Notes under the pieces: generated by a model
What the model saw: the letters and a program-made list of their open reading frames with translations, nothing else
Database searches by the model: none
Told to the model about the DNA's origin: nothing
Origin: Thioalkalivibrio sp. XN279
GTDB lineage: Bacteria; Pseudomonadota; Gammaproteobacteria; Steroidobacterales; XN24
Assembly (NCBI RefSeq): GCF_011089885.1
Contig: NZ_JAANBD010000025.1
Span: forward strand, 62,001-126,000
Reading direction: 5' to 3'
Length of the DNA: 64,000 nucleotides
Program-made: the position numbers and the translations under genes
Shown: piece after piece, positions 1 through 11,955 of the stretch
How the letters are laid out: each line of letters opens with the position of its first letter
Position numbering within the stretch: position 1 is the stretch's first letter

Positions 1-1
1 C

Positions 2-460
2 GAGAATGCGCTGTTCAGCTACGCCCGCGGGATGCGCCCGTGCCGGCTCACCGCCTGCAGCGAAAGCGGCGCGTGCCCGGGCATGACCATGTGCGATATC
101 GCTGCCGGCATGAATCACGATGTCCGGGACGAGCTGGCGGAGTGGTACGGCCAGCAACCCTTCCCCGCGCACCAGGACCCGTACGACCCCGAGCTGGCCG
201 CCGTCGGTCGCAAGCTGCACGACGAGCACTGTGAAATCTGCCATACCAACCTGGGCTCGGACCCCGTCGACGATGCGAGCATGTTGCGCGGACAACGCAA
301 GGTTTACCTGCGCACCGCCCTCGAAGACGTGCACCAGGGCCGGCGCGTGTTCGGGCTGGCAGCGATGGAAGAATTGATCAAGGGCATGTCTGCACAGGAG
401 CTGGACGCGCTTGCGGAGTTCTATTCCGGCCCGGCGGCCTACCCGTTGGCGGAGGAATAG
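2..460 (+). CDS. Diheme class I cytochrome c, FccA-like, 5' truncated
   Basis: The frame is open to the left window edge, so only the C-terminal 152 residues are seen. A CEICH heme c-binding motif follows KLHDEH, and the segment from PYDPEL through LDALAEFYSG aligns by eye with the second heme domain of the cytochrome subunit of flavocytochrome c sulfide dehydrogenase (FccA), including the spacing LHDxxCExCH and the closing LDALxxFY. The preceding stretch ending DELAEWYGQQPF looks like the end of a first heme domain. Such proteins are periplasmic electron carriers that accept electrons from a flavoprotein sulfide dehydrogenase. The flavin subunit would lie outside the window. A c4-type carrier of another pathway remains possible. 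Confidence 0.75.
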   Translation, partial: ENALFSYARGMRPCRLTACSESGACPGMTMCDIAAGMNHDVRDELAEWYGQQPFPAHQDPYDPELAAVGRKLHDEHCEICHTNLGSDPVDDASMLRGQRKVYLRTALEDVHQGRRVFGLAAMEELIKGMSAQELDALAEFYSGPAAYPLAEE

Positions 461-468
461 GGTCCCGC

Positions 469-1875
469 ATGCGGTTGAGCTTCCACGGGGCGGTCGGCGG
501 GGTCACAGGCAGTTGTTACCTCCTGGAGTGCGCCGGCCGCCGCGTGCTGCTGGAATGCGGACTGGTGCAGGGCGGGCGCGAGGCCGAGCAACTCAATCGC
601 GCACCCTTCCCGGTGCCGGCCGAGTCGCTGGACGCGGTCGTCCTGAGCCATGCCCACATCGACCACTCCGGGCGCCTGCCCCTGCTGGTGCAGCAGGGAT
701 TCAGCGGACGCATCTACGCGCAACGAGCCACCACGGACCTCTGCGACATCATGCTGCGGGACGCAGCATACCTGCAGGAAAAAGACGCCGAGACAGAGAA
801 CCGCAAGCGCGCGCGCAAGGGGCTGCCGCCGCTGCCGCCGCTGTACGACACGCGTGACGCGGAAAAGACGCTGCAGCATTTCGAGTCCCTCGACTACGGC
901 GAGATCGTGGCAGTGGCGCCCGGCATCCGGCTCCGGCTCCGGGATGCGGGCCACATTCTGGGCTCGGCCATCGTGGAGCTGTGGGTGAGCGAGGATGACG
1001 CCACGCGCAAGGTGGTGTTCTCCGGCGACCTGGGCTTGCGCGACGCCCCGATCCTGCGCGACCCGGAGTTGGTGCATGAGGCCGATGCCGTACTGCTCGA
1101 GTCCACCTACGGCGATCGGCGGCATCGTTCGCGGGAAGAAAGCCTGCAGGAGATGGGTGAGATCTTTGCGCGCGCGCATGCGGACGGCGGCAACATCCTC
1201 ATCCCCGCCTTCGCGGTGGGCCGCACCCAGGAACTGCTTTACCTTTTTATGCGTCATTTCGACGCCTGGGGGCTGAAGCACTGGCGCGTGTGCCTGGACA
1301 GTCCCATGGCGATTCGCGCCACCGAGGTCTACGCCAGTCACGTGGGCCTCCACGACGCAGACGCGGTCGCCTTGTGGCGCGGGCAGGGTGACGGCCTTGC
1401 CGGCCGGCTCGAATTCATTCGCACGCCGCAGCAGTCGCGCGCCTTGAACAAGGTGCGTTCAGGCCTCGTCATCGTCGCCGCCAGCGGCATGTGCGAAGGC
1501 GGTCGCATCCGCCACCACCTGAAGAACCAGCTCTGGCGGCCGCGCTGCCACGTGGTGATCGTCGGCTACCAGGCGCGTGGCACCACCGGGCGCCAGCTGG
1601 TCGACGGCAACGCCTACGTCTCCCTGTGGGGCGAGGCCATCCGCGTGAAAGCCCAGGTCCACACCATCGGGGGATTCTCGGCGCACGCCGACCAAGAGGG
1701 GCTGGTGGACTGGTACCGGGGCTTCCACCACCGGCCGCCAGTGTGGCTGGTGCACGGCGAGGACGATGCCAGGGCGGCCCTGGCGCAGCGCCTGCAGCAG
1801 GTCACAGGGGCCAGGGTGCGGGTGCCGCAGCTCGGCGACGTGCTGGAGCTCGGGGAGCTGCCGGGCCGCGGCTAG
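469..1875 (+). CDS. Beta-CASP metallo-beta-lactamase-fold hydrolase (CPSF/RNase J-like)
   Basis: This 468-residue protein is a full-length beta-CASP enzyme of the bacterial KH-less CPSF73-like group, probably a cytoplasmic RNA-processing nuclease. The zinc motif HAHIDH lies at residues 61-66, a further ligand region DAGHILGSA near 160, the Asp of FSGDLG near 187, and the beta-CASP signature SGMCEGGR is in the C-terminal half, followed by the late His of FSAHADQ. The ATG has a GGAGG eighteen bases upstream, within the end of the cytochrome gene, and the gap is 8 bases, so the two are probably cotranscribed. The family is known as RNA nucleases; substrate here is not deducible. Its pairing with a cytochrome gene has no obvious functional meaning. 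Confidence 0.85.
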   Translation: MRLSFHGAVGGVTGSCYLLECAGRRVLLECGLVQGGREAEQLNRAPFPVPAESLDAVVLSHAHIDHSGRLPLLVQQGFSGRIYAQRATTDLCDIMLRDAAYLQEKDAETENRKRARKGLPPLPPLYDTRDAEKTLQHFESLDYGEIVAVAPGIRLRLRDAGHILGSAIVELWVSEDDATRKVVFSGDLGLRDAPILRDPELVHEADAVLLESTYGDRRHRSREESLQEMGEIFARAHADGGNILIPAFAVGRTQELLYLFMRHFDAWGLKHWRVCLDSPMAIRATEVYASHVGLHDADAVALWRGQGDGLAGRLEFIRTPQQSRALNKVRSGLVIVAASGMCEGGRIRHHLKNQLWRPRCHVVIVGYQARGTTGRQLVDGNAYVSLWGEAIRVKAQVHTIGGFSAHADQEGLVDWYRGFHHRPPVWLVHGEDDARAALAQRLQQVTGARVRVPQLGDVLELGELPGRG

Positions 1876-2507
1876 AGCTGCTTGTCCTCCAGCCGGAGCG
1901 TGCCGATCTGGCGGTCATCGCGCCAGTGTTCCAACTGCACGAAATGGAACACCAGCAATGGCGCCGACCACCCGTCGAGCCACTCGGAGTCCGTGCCAAG
2001 GCGAAACGGCAACGCCTGGTAGCTGCCGTCCGGTGTTTCTACCGTGCCGGGCTCCCCGACCTCCAGGCGCCAGGTTTCCATTGCGCCGTCGGCACGCCAG
2101 ACGGCGTACTCGGCGCTGCGCAGGCCGCGCGCGATATCGGCGCGGGCCCGCAACCGCACGGAAAACTCGTCCAGCGCGGTGCCTGGGTGCGCGGCGGGCG
2201 GCGCTACCGGGCCGTCGCCAGGATCGAAATCGAGCACGGACAGCCGGCCGTCGGCAAAGTCCAGGCGGGCGCGGCGCACGCTGGAGCGTGTGAACCAGCG
2301 CGCCCAGCCCTGCGGCAGGGTCCATTCCACGTATTCGAGGACGCCGTCGGGCTGTTCGCGCAGGGTGATCTCGACCTTGACCGGCCGCATGCCCTCGCGA
2401 CCGGTGTATTTCAGGCCATGATCACGCGGCAGGTAGTCCTGGGCCGGTGCGAGGGTCGTAAACGCCAGCAGGCAGAGGGCTCCGGCGAGGCGGCATGGCC
2501 GGGTCAT
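1872..2507 (-). CDS. Exported hypothetical protein (DUF3108-like)
   Basis: The 211-residue product begins with a Sec signal peptide: Arg near the N-terminus, hydrophobic core GALCLLAFTTL, then a cleavage site after APA (residues about 1-22). The mature part is rich in beta-type alternation and Trp residues and resembles periplasmic DUF3108-type proteins, but I see no catalytic motif. Two further in-frame ATGs lie upstream (positions 2537 and 2546); I chose 2507 because the signal peptide starts there cleanly, though a GGAG lies upstream of 2546. Its stop overlaps the stop of the beta-CASP gene by 3 bases, and it is transcribed divergently from sucA. Function unknown. Confidence 0.65.
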   Translation of the reverse strand: MTRPCRLAGALCLLAFTTLAPAQDYLPRDHGLKYTGREGMRPVKVEITLREQPDGVLEYVEWTLPQGWARWFTRSSVRRARLDFADGRLSVLDFDPGDGPVAPPAAHPGTALDEFSVRLRARADIARGLRSAEYAVWRADGAMETWRLEVGEPGTVETPDGSYQALPFRLGTDSEWLDGWSAPLLVFHFVQLEHWRDDRQIGTLRLEDKQL

Positions 2508-2589
2508 GATCTTTGCCCGTCGTGCGGTGGAAGCCATGCCGGCCATGCTAAGAGCCGCTCCAGCCCTCGGCAAGTGAGACCTGCTCGCG

Positions 2590-2618
2590 TTCCAACGGCC
2601 GGTCAGTTGCCTTAGAAT
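2590..2618 (+). promoter_or_regulatory. Candidate sigma-70 promoter of sucA operon
   Basis: TTCCAA at 2590-2595 and TAGAAT at 2613-2618 are separated by 17 bases and lie about 45 bases upstream of the sucA ATG, in the 153-base divergent gap. The -10 matches the consensus at 5 of 6 positions and the -35 is weak. This is judged by eye only. Confidence 0.35.
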
Positions 2619-2660
2619 GCGTACATCTACTGACCCGCCACGAGTGCCACGCTCCGCGCC

Positions 2661-5509
2661 ATGAGCAAATCCCTTCAGGAACGCTACGCTACAACTCCTC
2701 TTTCCGGTGGCAATGCGCCCTATGTCGAGGCGCTCTACGAGCAGTACCTGGAGGATCCCGATTCCGTGGATCCCGGGCTGCGTCGCTGGTTCGACGGCAT
2801 CGCCGACGGTGGCACAGAAATCCCGCGCGGGCCGATCGAGCAGGCCTTTGCCGCCCGCGCGCTTAAGCCCCGCGCGGCGGCGAGCAGCGGCGTGTCGGAC
2901 CAGGTGCTGGACAAGCAGGCCGCCGTGCTGCGGCTCATCGAGGCGTACCGGCTGCGCGGGCACCGCATGGCGAAGCTGGATCCACTGGGGCTGGTGGAGC
3001 CGCAGCCGTTGCCCGAGCTCGACCCGGCGTTTCATGGCCTGGGCGATGCGGACAACGACACCGTGTTTGCCACGGCCGGCTTCGGCGGTGCTGAGCGGCT
3101 CAAGTTCCGTGACATCCGGGCCCGACTGGCACAGGTGTACACCGGCACCATCGCCGCCGAACTCGGCCACATCACCGACACCGAGGAACGGCTCTGGCTG
3201 CAACGGCGCTTCGAGGCGGCGGCGGCCGGCGGGCGACTTGAGGCGGCCGAGCGTCGCCACGTGCTGGAGCGGTTGACCGGCGCCGAGGGTATCGAGCGCT
3301 ACCTGCATACCCGTTATGTCGGGCAGAAGCGCTTCTCGCTGGAGGGCGGCGAGAGCATGATCCCGCTGCTCGGCGACGTCATCCAGCAGGCGGGCGCGCG
3401 CGGCATGGAAGAGGTCGTCATCGGCATGGCCCATCGCGGCCGGTTGAACGTGCTGGTCAATGTGCTGGGCAAGCCGCCGAAGGACCTGTTCTCCGAGTTC
3501 GAGGGCGCCTACGATCCGATGCAGCGCCGTTCCGGCGACGTCAAATATCATCTCGGCTTCTCCTCGGACATCAGCACGCCGGGCGGCAATATCCACGTCG
3601 CGCTGTCGTTCAATCCTTCGCACCTCGAAATCGTCAACCCGGTCGTCACTGGTTCGGTGCGGGCCCGCCAGGACCGGCGTGGCGATCCCATCGGTGCCAC
3701 CGTGCTGCCGATCCTGATCCACGGCGACGCGGCCTTCGCCGGGCAGGGCGTGGTGATGGAAACCCTGCAGATGTCGCAGACCCGCGGCTTTGCCACCGGC
3801 GGGACGCTGCACGTCATCTGCAACAACCAGGTCGGCTTCACCACCAGCCACCCGCAGGACGCCCGCTCCACGCCGTATTGCAGTGACGTGGCGAAGATGA
3901 TCGAGGCGCCGATTTTCCACGTGAACGGCGACGACCCGGACGCGGTGGGGCTGATCGGCCGGCTGGCCTTCGATTACCGCATGAAGTACCGCAAGGACGT
4001 GGTGATCGACCTGGTGTGTTATCGCCGCCACGGCCACAACGAGGCTGACGAGCCGGCGGCCACGCAGCCGACCATGTACAGCGTGGTGCGCAATCATCCG
4101 ACCACCCGCAAGCTCTACGCCGACCGCCTCGCCGCAGACGGGGTGATCAAGGAAGAAGAGGCCCAGCAGATGGTGGACGCGTACCGCCAGGGCCTGGACG
4201 AGGGGCGGGTGGTGTCGGCCTCGGTGGGCTTCGTCGGTAACAAGTTCACGGTCGACTGGACGCGCTTCGACGAGGTCAATTTCAGCCAGCCGGTGCGTAC
4301 CCGGATCACGCCGCAGCAGGTCAGGGACTTTGCCACGGCGATCACGCATGTGCCGGAGGGGCACAAGCTGCATCCGCGCGTGGAACGCATCATGGCCGAT
4401 CGCGGGCGCATGGCCGCGGGCGAGATTCCCATGGACTGGGGTTTTGCCGAGACCATGGCCTATGCCAGCCTGGTCACGGAAGGCTACGACGTGCGCATCA
4501 CCGGCCAGGACAGCGGTCGTGGCACCTTTTTCCATCGCCACGCCGTGCTGCACGACCAGGCGGGCCGCGACCCGTGGATCCCGCTCAAGCACGTGACCGA
4601 TGACCAGAAGAGCTTCACGGTCATCGACTCGCTGCTGTCCGAGGAGGCCGTGCTGGGTTTCGAGTACGGCTACGCCACCACCAACCCGGACACGCTGGTC
4701 ATCTGGGAAGCCCAGTTCGGCGACTTCGTCAACGGGGCCCAGGTGGTCATCGACCAGTTCATCAGCTCGGGCGAAACGAAGTGGGGACGTTACTGCGGCC
4801 TGATGCTGTTCTTGCCGCACGGCTACGAGGGGCAGGGCCCGGAGCATTCCTCGGCGCGACTCGAACGCTTCCTGCAGCTGTGCGCCGAGCACAACATGTC
4901 GGTCGTGGTGCCGTCCAACCCGGCGCAGATGTTCCATCTCATCCGCCGCCAGATGGTCCGGCCTTTCCGCAAGCCCACGGTGGTCATGACGCCGAAGAGC
5001 CTGCTGCGCCATAAGCTCTCGGTCTCGCCGCTGGATACGCTCTCCGAGGGCCGCTTCCTGCGCATTATCCCGGAGGTCGACGACATCGCCCCCGAGGCGG
5101 TCTCGCGCCTGGTGCTGTGCAGCGGCAAGGTCTACTACGACCTGCTCGAGGCGCGCCGCGAACAGGGGATCGACGACGTCGCCATCGTGCGCGTCGAGCA
5201 GCTCTATCCTTTCCCGATCCGCCGCTATGCAGCGCTCATCGAGGAATTCCCTGCGCTCGAGGACGTCGTGTGGTGCCAGGAAGAGCCGCAGAACCAGGGC
5301 GCCTGGTACCAGATCCGGCACCGCCTGCAGGAGCCGCTGCATGCAAAGCACCAGCTGTTCTATGCCGGGCGCAAGGGCGCAGCGGCCCCGGCGGCGGGTT
5401 ACTACGGCTTGCACCAGCAACAACAACAGGCGCTCGTCGAGACGGCCCTCAGCGGCAGCCGTACGGCGCGCCAGAAAGCTACCAGCAATAAAGCGACCAG
5501 GAAGAAAGC

Positions 5510-5513
<4 letters not shown>
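2661..5513 (+). CDS. sucA: 2-oxoglutarate dehydrogenase E1 component
   Basis: SucA is the thiamine-diphosphate-dependent E1 of the 2-oxoglutarate dehydrogenase complex. It decarboxylates 2-oxoglutarate and transfers the succinyl group to the lipoyl arm of SucB in the TCA cycle. The 950-residue length is close to the E. coli protein (933). The N-terminus has the family's [19 protein letters not shown] segment, followed by [20 protein letters not shown]. The central TPP/Mg region reads [16 protein letters not shown] and [11 protein letters not shown], and the transketolase-like C-terminal region has [18 protein letters not shown]. It overlaps sucB by 4 bases (ATGA), which suggests translational coupling. 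The ribosome-binding site is weak. Confidence 0.98.
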
Positions 5514-6751
<1,238 letters not shown>

Positions 6752-6764
6752 TAAAGGTAAAAGA

Positions 6765-8192
6765 ATGAGCGACAGCTACGACGTCATCGTCATCGGCGGC
6801 GGCCCCGCCGGTTATCCCGCGGCCATCCGTGCCGCGCAGCACGGCCTCAAGGTCGCCTGTATCGACGACTGGCAGAACTACGACGGCAGCCGCAGCTTCG
6901 GCGGCACCTGCCTCAACGCCGGCTGCATCCCCTCCAAGGCGCTGCTGGAGTCCTCCGAGTTGTTTCACCGCGCGCACGAGGAGTTCGGCGTCCACGGCAT
7001 CAAGACCGGCGGGGTCGAGCTGGACCTGGCCGCCATGCAGAAGCGCAAGGCCGGCATCGTCACGCAGCTCACCGGTGGCATCGGCCAGCTGTTCAAGGCC
7101 AACAAGGTTTCGGGAATGCAGGGCCGCGGCCGGTTCCTCGGCGACGGCAAGGTCGAGTTCACGGACCCTGACGGCAAGCAGCAGACCCTGCAGGCGAAAC
7201 ACGTGATCCTCGCCGCCGGCTCGCAGCCCATCGAGCTGAAGAGCGTGCCCTTCGACGGCAAGCAGGTCGTCGACTCCTGGGGCGCGCTCGAGTTCGACAC
7301 CGTGCCTGGGAAGCTCGGCGTGATCGGCGCCGGCGTCATCGGCCTGGAGCTCGGCAGCGTGTGGAAGCGGCTCGGCTCCGAGGTGGTGATCCTCGAGGCC
7401 ATGGACACGTTCCTGCCGATGGCCGACGCGCAGATCGCGCGCGACGCGCAGCGCCAGTTCAAGAAGCAGGGCCTCGATATCCGCCTGGGTGCCAAGGTGC
7501 AGGGCGCGAAGACCGGCAAGAGCGGCGTCACCCTGAGCTACGAGGACAAGGACGGCACCCACGATCTCAAGGTGGACAAGGTCATCGTCTGCGTGGGGCG
7601 CAAGCCCTGCTCAGCCGGGCTGCTCGCCGAGGGCACCGGCGTGGAGACCGACGAGCGCGGCTTCGTCAAGGTGGACGAGGAGTGCCGCACTGGCGTGCAG
7701 AACACCTGGGCCGTCGGCGACCTTGTGCGCGGGCCGATGCTCGCGCACAAGGCCACCGAGGAAGGCGTGATGGTGGCGGATCTCATCGCCGGCAAGATCG
7801 CCGAGGTGAACTACGAGGTCATCCCCTCGGTGATCTACACCGCGCCCGAGATCGCCTGGGTCGGCAAGACCGAGGCCCAGGCCAAGGAAGCCGGCATCGA
7901 CTACAAGGTCGGCACCTTCCCCTTCGCCCCCAACGGCCGCGCCAAGGCCATGGAGCAGGCCGCCGGCATGGTGAAGCTCATCGCCAACAAGCGCGACGAC
8001 TCCCTCATCGGCGCCCACGTGATCGGCCCCATGGCCGGCGAGCTCATCAGCGAGCTCGTCGTGGCCATGGAGTTCCAGGCCAGCATCGAGGACCTCCAGC
8101 GCACCATTCATGCGCACCCGACCCTGGCCGAGGCGATCCACGAGGCCGCCCTGGCGGCCGACGGCAAGGCCCTGCACGGCATCAACAAGTAG
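6765..8192 (+). CDS. lpd: Dihydrolipoyl dehydrogenase (E3)
   Basis: Lpd is an FAD enzyme that reoxidises the dihydrolipoyl arm with NAD+. It serves the 2-oxoglutarate dehydrogenase complex and usually also pyruvate dehydrogenase and the glycine cleavage system. The 475 residues contain the FAD-binding GGGPAGYPAA (11-20), the redox pair in GGTCLNAGCIPSKALL (Cys49 and Cys54), a second Rossmann motif GAGVIGLELG and the C-terminal HAHPTLAEAIHEA with the active-site His-Glu pair. Cotranscription with sucAB suggests dedication to this complex. A purine-rich AAAGGTAAAAG precedes the ATG. The stop lies 3 bases from the stop of the convergent next gene. Confidence 0.97.
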   Translation: MSDSYDVIVIGGGPAGYPAAIRAAQHGLKVACIDDWQNYDGSRSFGGTCLNAGCIPSKALLESSELFHRAHEEFGVHGIKTGGVELDLAAMQKRKAGIVTQLTGGIGQLFKANKVSGMQGRGRFLGDGKVEFTDPDGKQQTLQAKHVILAAGSQPIELKSVPFDGKQVVDSWGALEFDTVPGKLGVIGAGVIGLELGSVWKRLGSEVVILEAMDTFLPMADAQIARDAQRQFKKQGLDIRLGAKVQGAKTGKSGVTLSYEDKDGTHDLKVDKVIVCVGRKPCSAGLLAEGTGVETDERGFVKVDEECRTGVQNTWAVGDLVRGPMLAHKATEEGVMVADLIAGKIAEVNYEVIPSVIYTAPEIAWVGKTEAQAKEAGIDYKVGTFPFAPNGRAKAMEQAAGMVKLIANKRDDSLIGAHVIGPMAGELISELVVAMEFQASIEDLQRTIHAHPTLAEAIHEAALAADGKALHGINK

Positions 8193-8195
8193 GCC

Positions 8196-8789
8196 TCAGG
8201 GCGCCTGCACCGGGATGCGCTTGCCCGCGGAATTGGCGGAGCCGAAGGATACCCTCGGGATCGCCGGCGAACTCAGATCCGTGCTCAGGAGCAGCTCGAT
8301 TGACGACTGGCCGCCGGAGTATGTGTCCCCGCGTAGCGTCGCTTCGGCGCGCACGCTAAGGTACCCGAGATGCTGGCCGGGGAACAGGCAACCAAGGCCG
8401 GCGAGCGCTTCGTCCGTTGAATGTTCGAAGCCTGGCCCGCAAAAGACCATCTTCAGGAAGCTGAAGCGGATCTTCCCACCGCCGATGCGCTCCCAGCTGC
8501 CGAAGCCGTCGCTGGCCGTCAGGTTGAGAGGTGCCAGCGGAACCGGGTTGGCGTGCAACGATCCGTTGGTCTCCGCCAGCGTGCCGTTGTGATGGAAAGT
8601 GAGGAATTCCATGAACGGCGGCGGGGGCTCCGGGGTCTCGGGCGGCGCGCCTGGCGGAAGCGCGGGGAAACTGACCTCCACCAGCCAGGTGCCGACGGGG
8701 TCATTGGCGTTGTTGCCTGCCTGAACGGGCATGGCGCCGAGACTGAGCAGCAGGCCGCACAGGGCGGCGAGCCAGGTGGTTTTTTTCAT
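8196..8789 (-). CDS. Small exported protein of unknown function
   Basis: The 197-residue product has a clear signal peptide: MKK, then the hydrophobic stretch LAALCGLLLSLGAM, with cleavage after VQA near residue 24. The mature part begins with GTWLVEV, then a proline-rich loop (about residues 45-58), then FLTFHHNGTLAETNGS. This opening recalls lipocalin-like 'strand, field, strand' proteins in which a quantity is compared with a background, but I cannot place it in a named family. Two Cys residues (in VFCGPGF and LGCLFPG) could form a disulfide. AGAGGA lies upstream of the ATG. It is divergent from the sigma factor gene. Confidence 0.7.
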   Translation of the reverse strand: MKKTTWLAALCGLLLSLGAMPVQAGNNANDPVGTWLVEVSFPALPPGAPPETPEPPPPFMEFLTFHHNGTLAETNGSLHANPVPLAPLNLTASDGFGSWERIGGGKIRFSFLKMVFCGPGFEHSTDEALAGLGCLFPGQHLGYLSVRAEATLRGDTYSGGQSSIELLLSTDLSSPAIPRVSFGSANSAGKRIPVQAP

Positions 8790-8806
8790 TTCACTGTCCT
8801 CTTGTG

Positions 8807-8834
8807 TTGAGTGTCGGTTAGCGGCGGGTAGAAT
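8807..8834 (+). promoter_or_regulatory. Candidate promoter upstream of ECF-like sigma gene
   Basis: TTGAGT at 8807-8812 and TAGAAT at 8829-8834 are 16 bases apart on the plus strand, in the gap between the exported protein gene and the sigma factor gene. The distance to the chosen GTG is about 120 bases, so a long leader is implied. Both hexamers are 4-5 of 6 matches; judged by eye. Confidence 0.35.
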
Positions 8835-8955
8835 CGCCTACCTGTAAACGCGACATTCCGACCGAAATCCCGACACCGGGCCAAAGGGGGGCTTGGGAGA
8901 TGACCGGGTCCAGGGGCCGCGCCGGGCCAGCCGGCGCCGCAAGGGGTGCGTGCCG

Positions 8956-9530
8956 GTGAGCGGCGAACGCATCACGCGGCTTTTGGAGCAGGCCGAAAAC
9001 GGCCGGCCCGGCGCTCTCGACGAGGCCGTCACCCTGATGTACCGGGACCTTCACGGCGCTGCCGACCGCCTGTTGCGGGACCGCTACGGCGCCGGCCTGC
9101 CCGGGGCCACGCTGGAACCCGCAGCCCTGGTCAACGAGACTTACCTGAGCCTGCTGCGCCAGCGTTCCGGCTACCAGAACCGCAGCCACTTCATCGCCAT
9201 CGCCAGCCGCCAGATGCTGCGGGTGCTGGCGGATTACGAGCGCGGCAAGGGCCGGCAGAAGCGCGGCGGCGACCAGCTCCGGGTCACGCTGACCGGCGTC
9301 GCCGCGGACCTGGTCGCCGCGGACGACACCGGCATCGAGGAGTTCGCCGCGGCGCTGGACCTGCTGGAACAGCTCGATCCCCGCTCGGCCGAGGTGGCCC
9401 GCCTGCATTTCGTCTGGGGCCGCGGGCTCGAAGAAGTCGCGACGCTGCTAGGGGTGTCCACCCGCACCATCGAGCGCGACGTGCGTTTCGCGCGGGCCTG
9501 GCTGGCCGAGACGCTCGCGGAGGGATCGCG

Positions 9531-9534
<4 letters not shown>
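8956..9534 (+). CDS. ECF-like RNA polymerase sigma factor (TIGR02999-type)
   Basis: The product (192 residues from GTG) has sigma region 2 followed by region 4: AALVNETYLSLLRQ and the NRSHFIAIASRQMLRVLADYER segment are typical of the ECF-like sigma subfamily (Sig-70_X6) often paired with Ser/Thr kinases, and LLGVSTRTIERDVRFARAWL is the region 4 helix-turn-helix. I prefer the GTG at 8956, preceded by AAGGGG nine bases upstream, over the ATG at 8893, whose extra residues are Arg-rich and look non-coding. The stop overlaps the kinase start (GTGA), implying tight coupling. Inference: the adjacent kinase controls or is controlled by this sigma factor. Confidence 0.85.
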
Positions 9535-11951
<2,417 letters not shown>

Positions 11952-11955
11952 AGAC

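Noticed and set aside
1872-5426. Very long minus-strand reading frame (about 1184 codons) antisense to sucA
   Set aside because: High GC makes long stop-free antisense frames common; only its last 211 codons form a real gene with signal peptide, and the rest is His/Arg/Leu-rich shadow of sucA.
8893-8955. ATG-initiated extension of the ECF-like sigma factor
   Set aside because: The extra 21 residues are Arg/Gly-rich without family match; the GTG at 8956 has a fitting AAGGGG.
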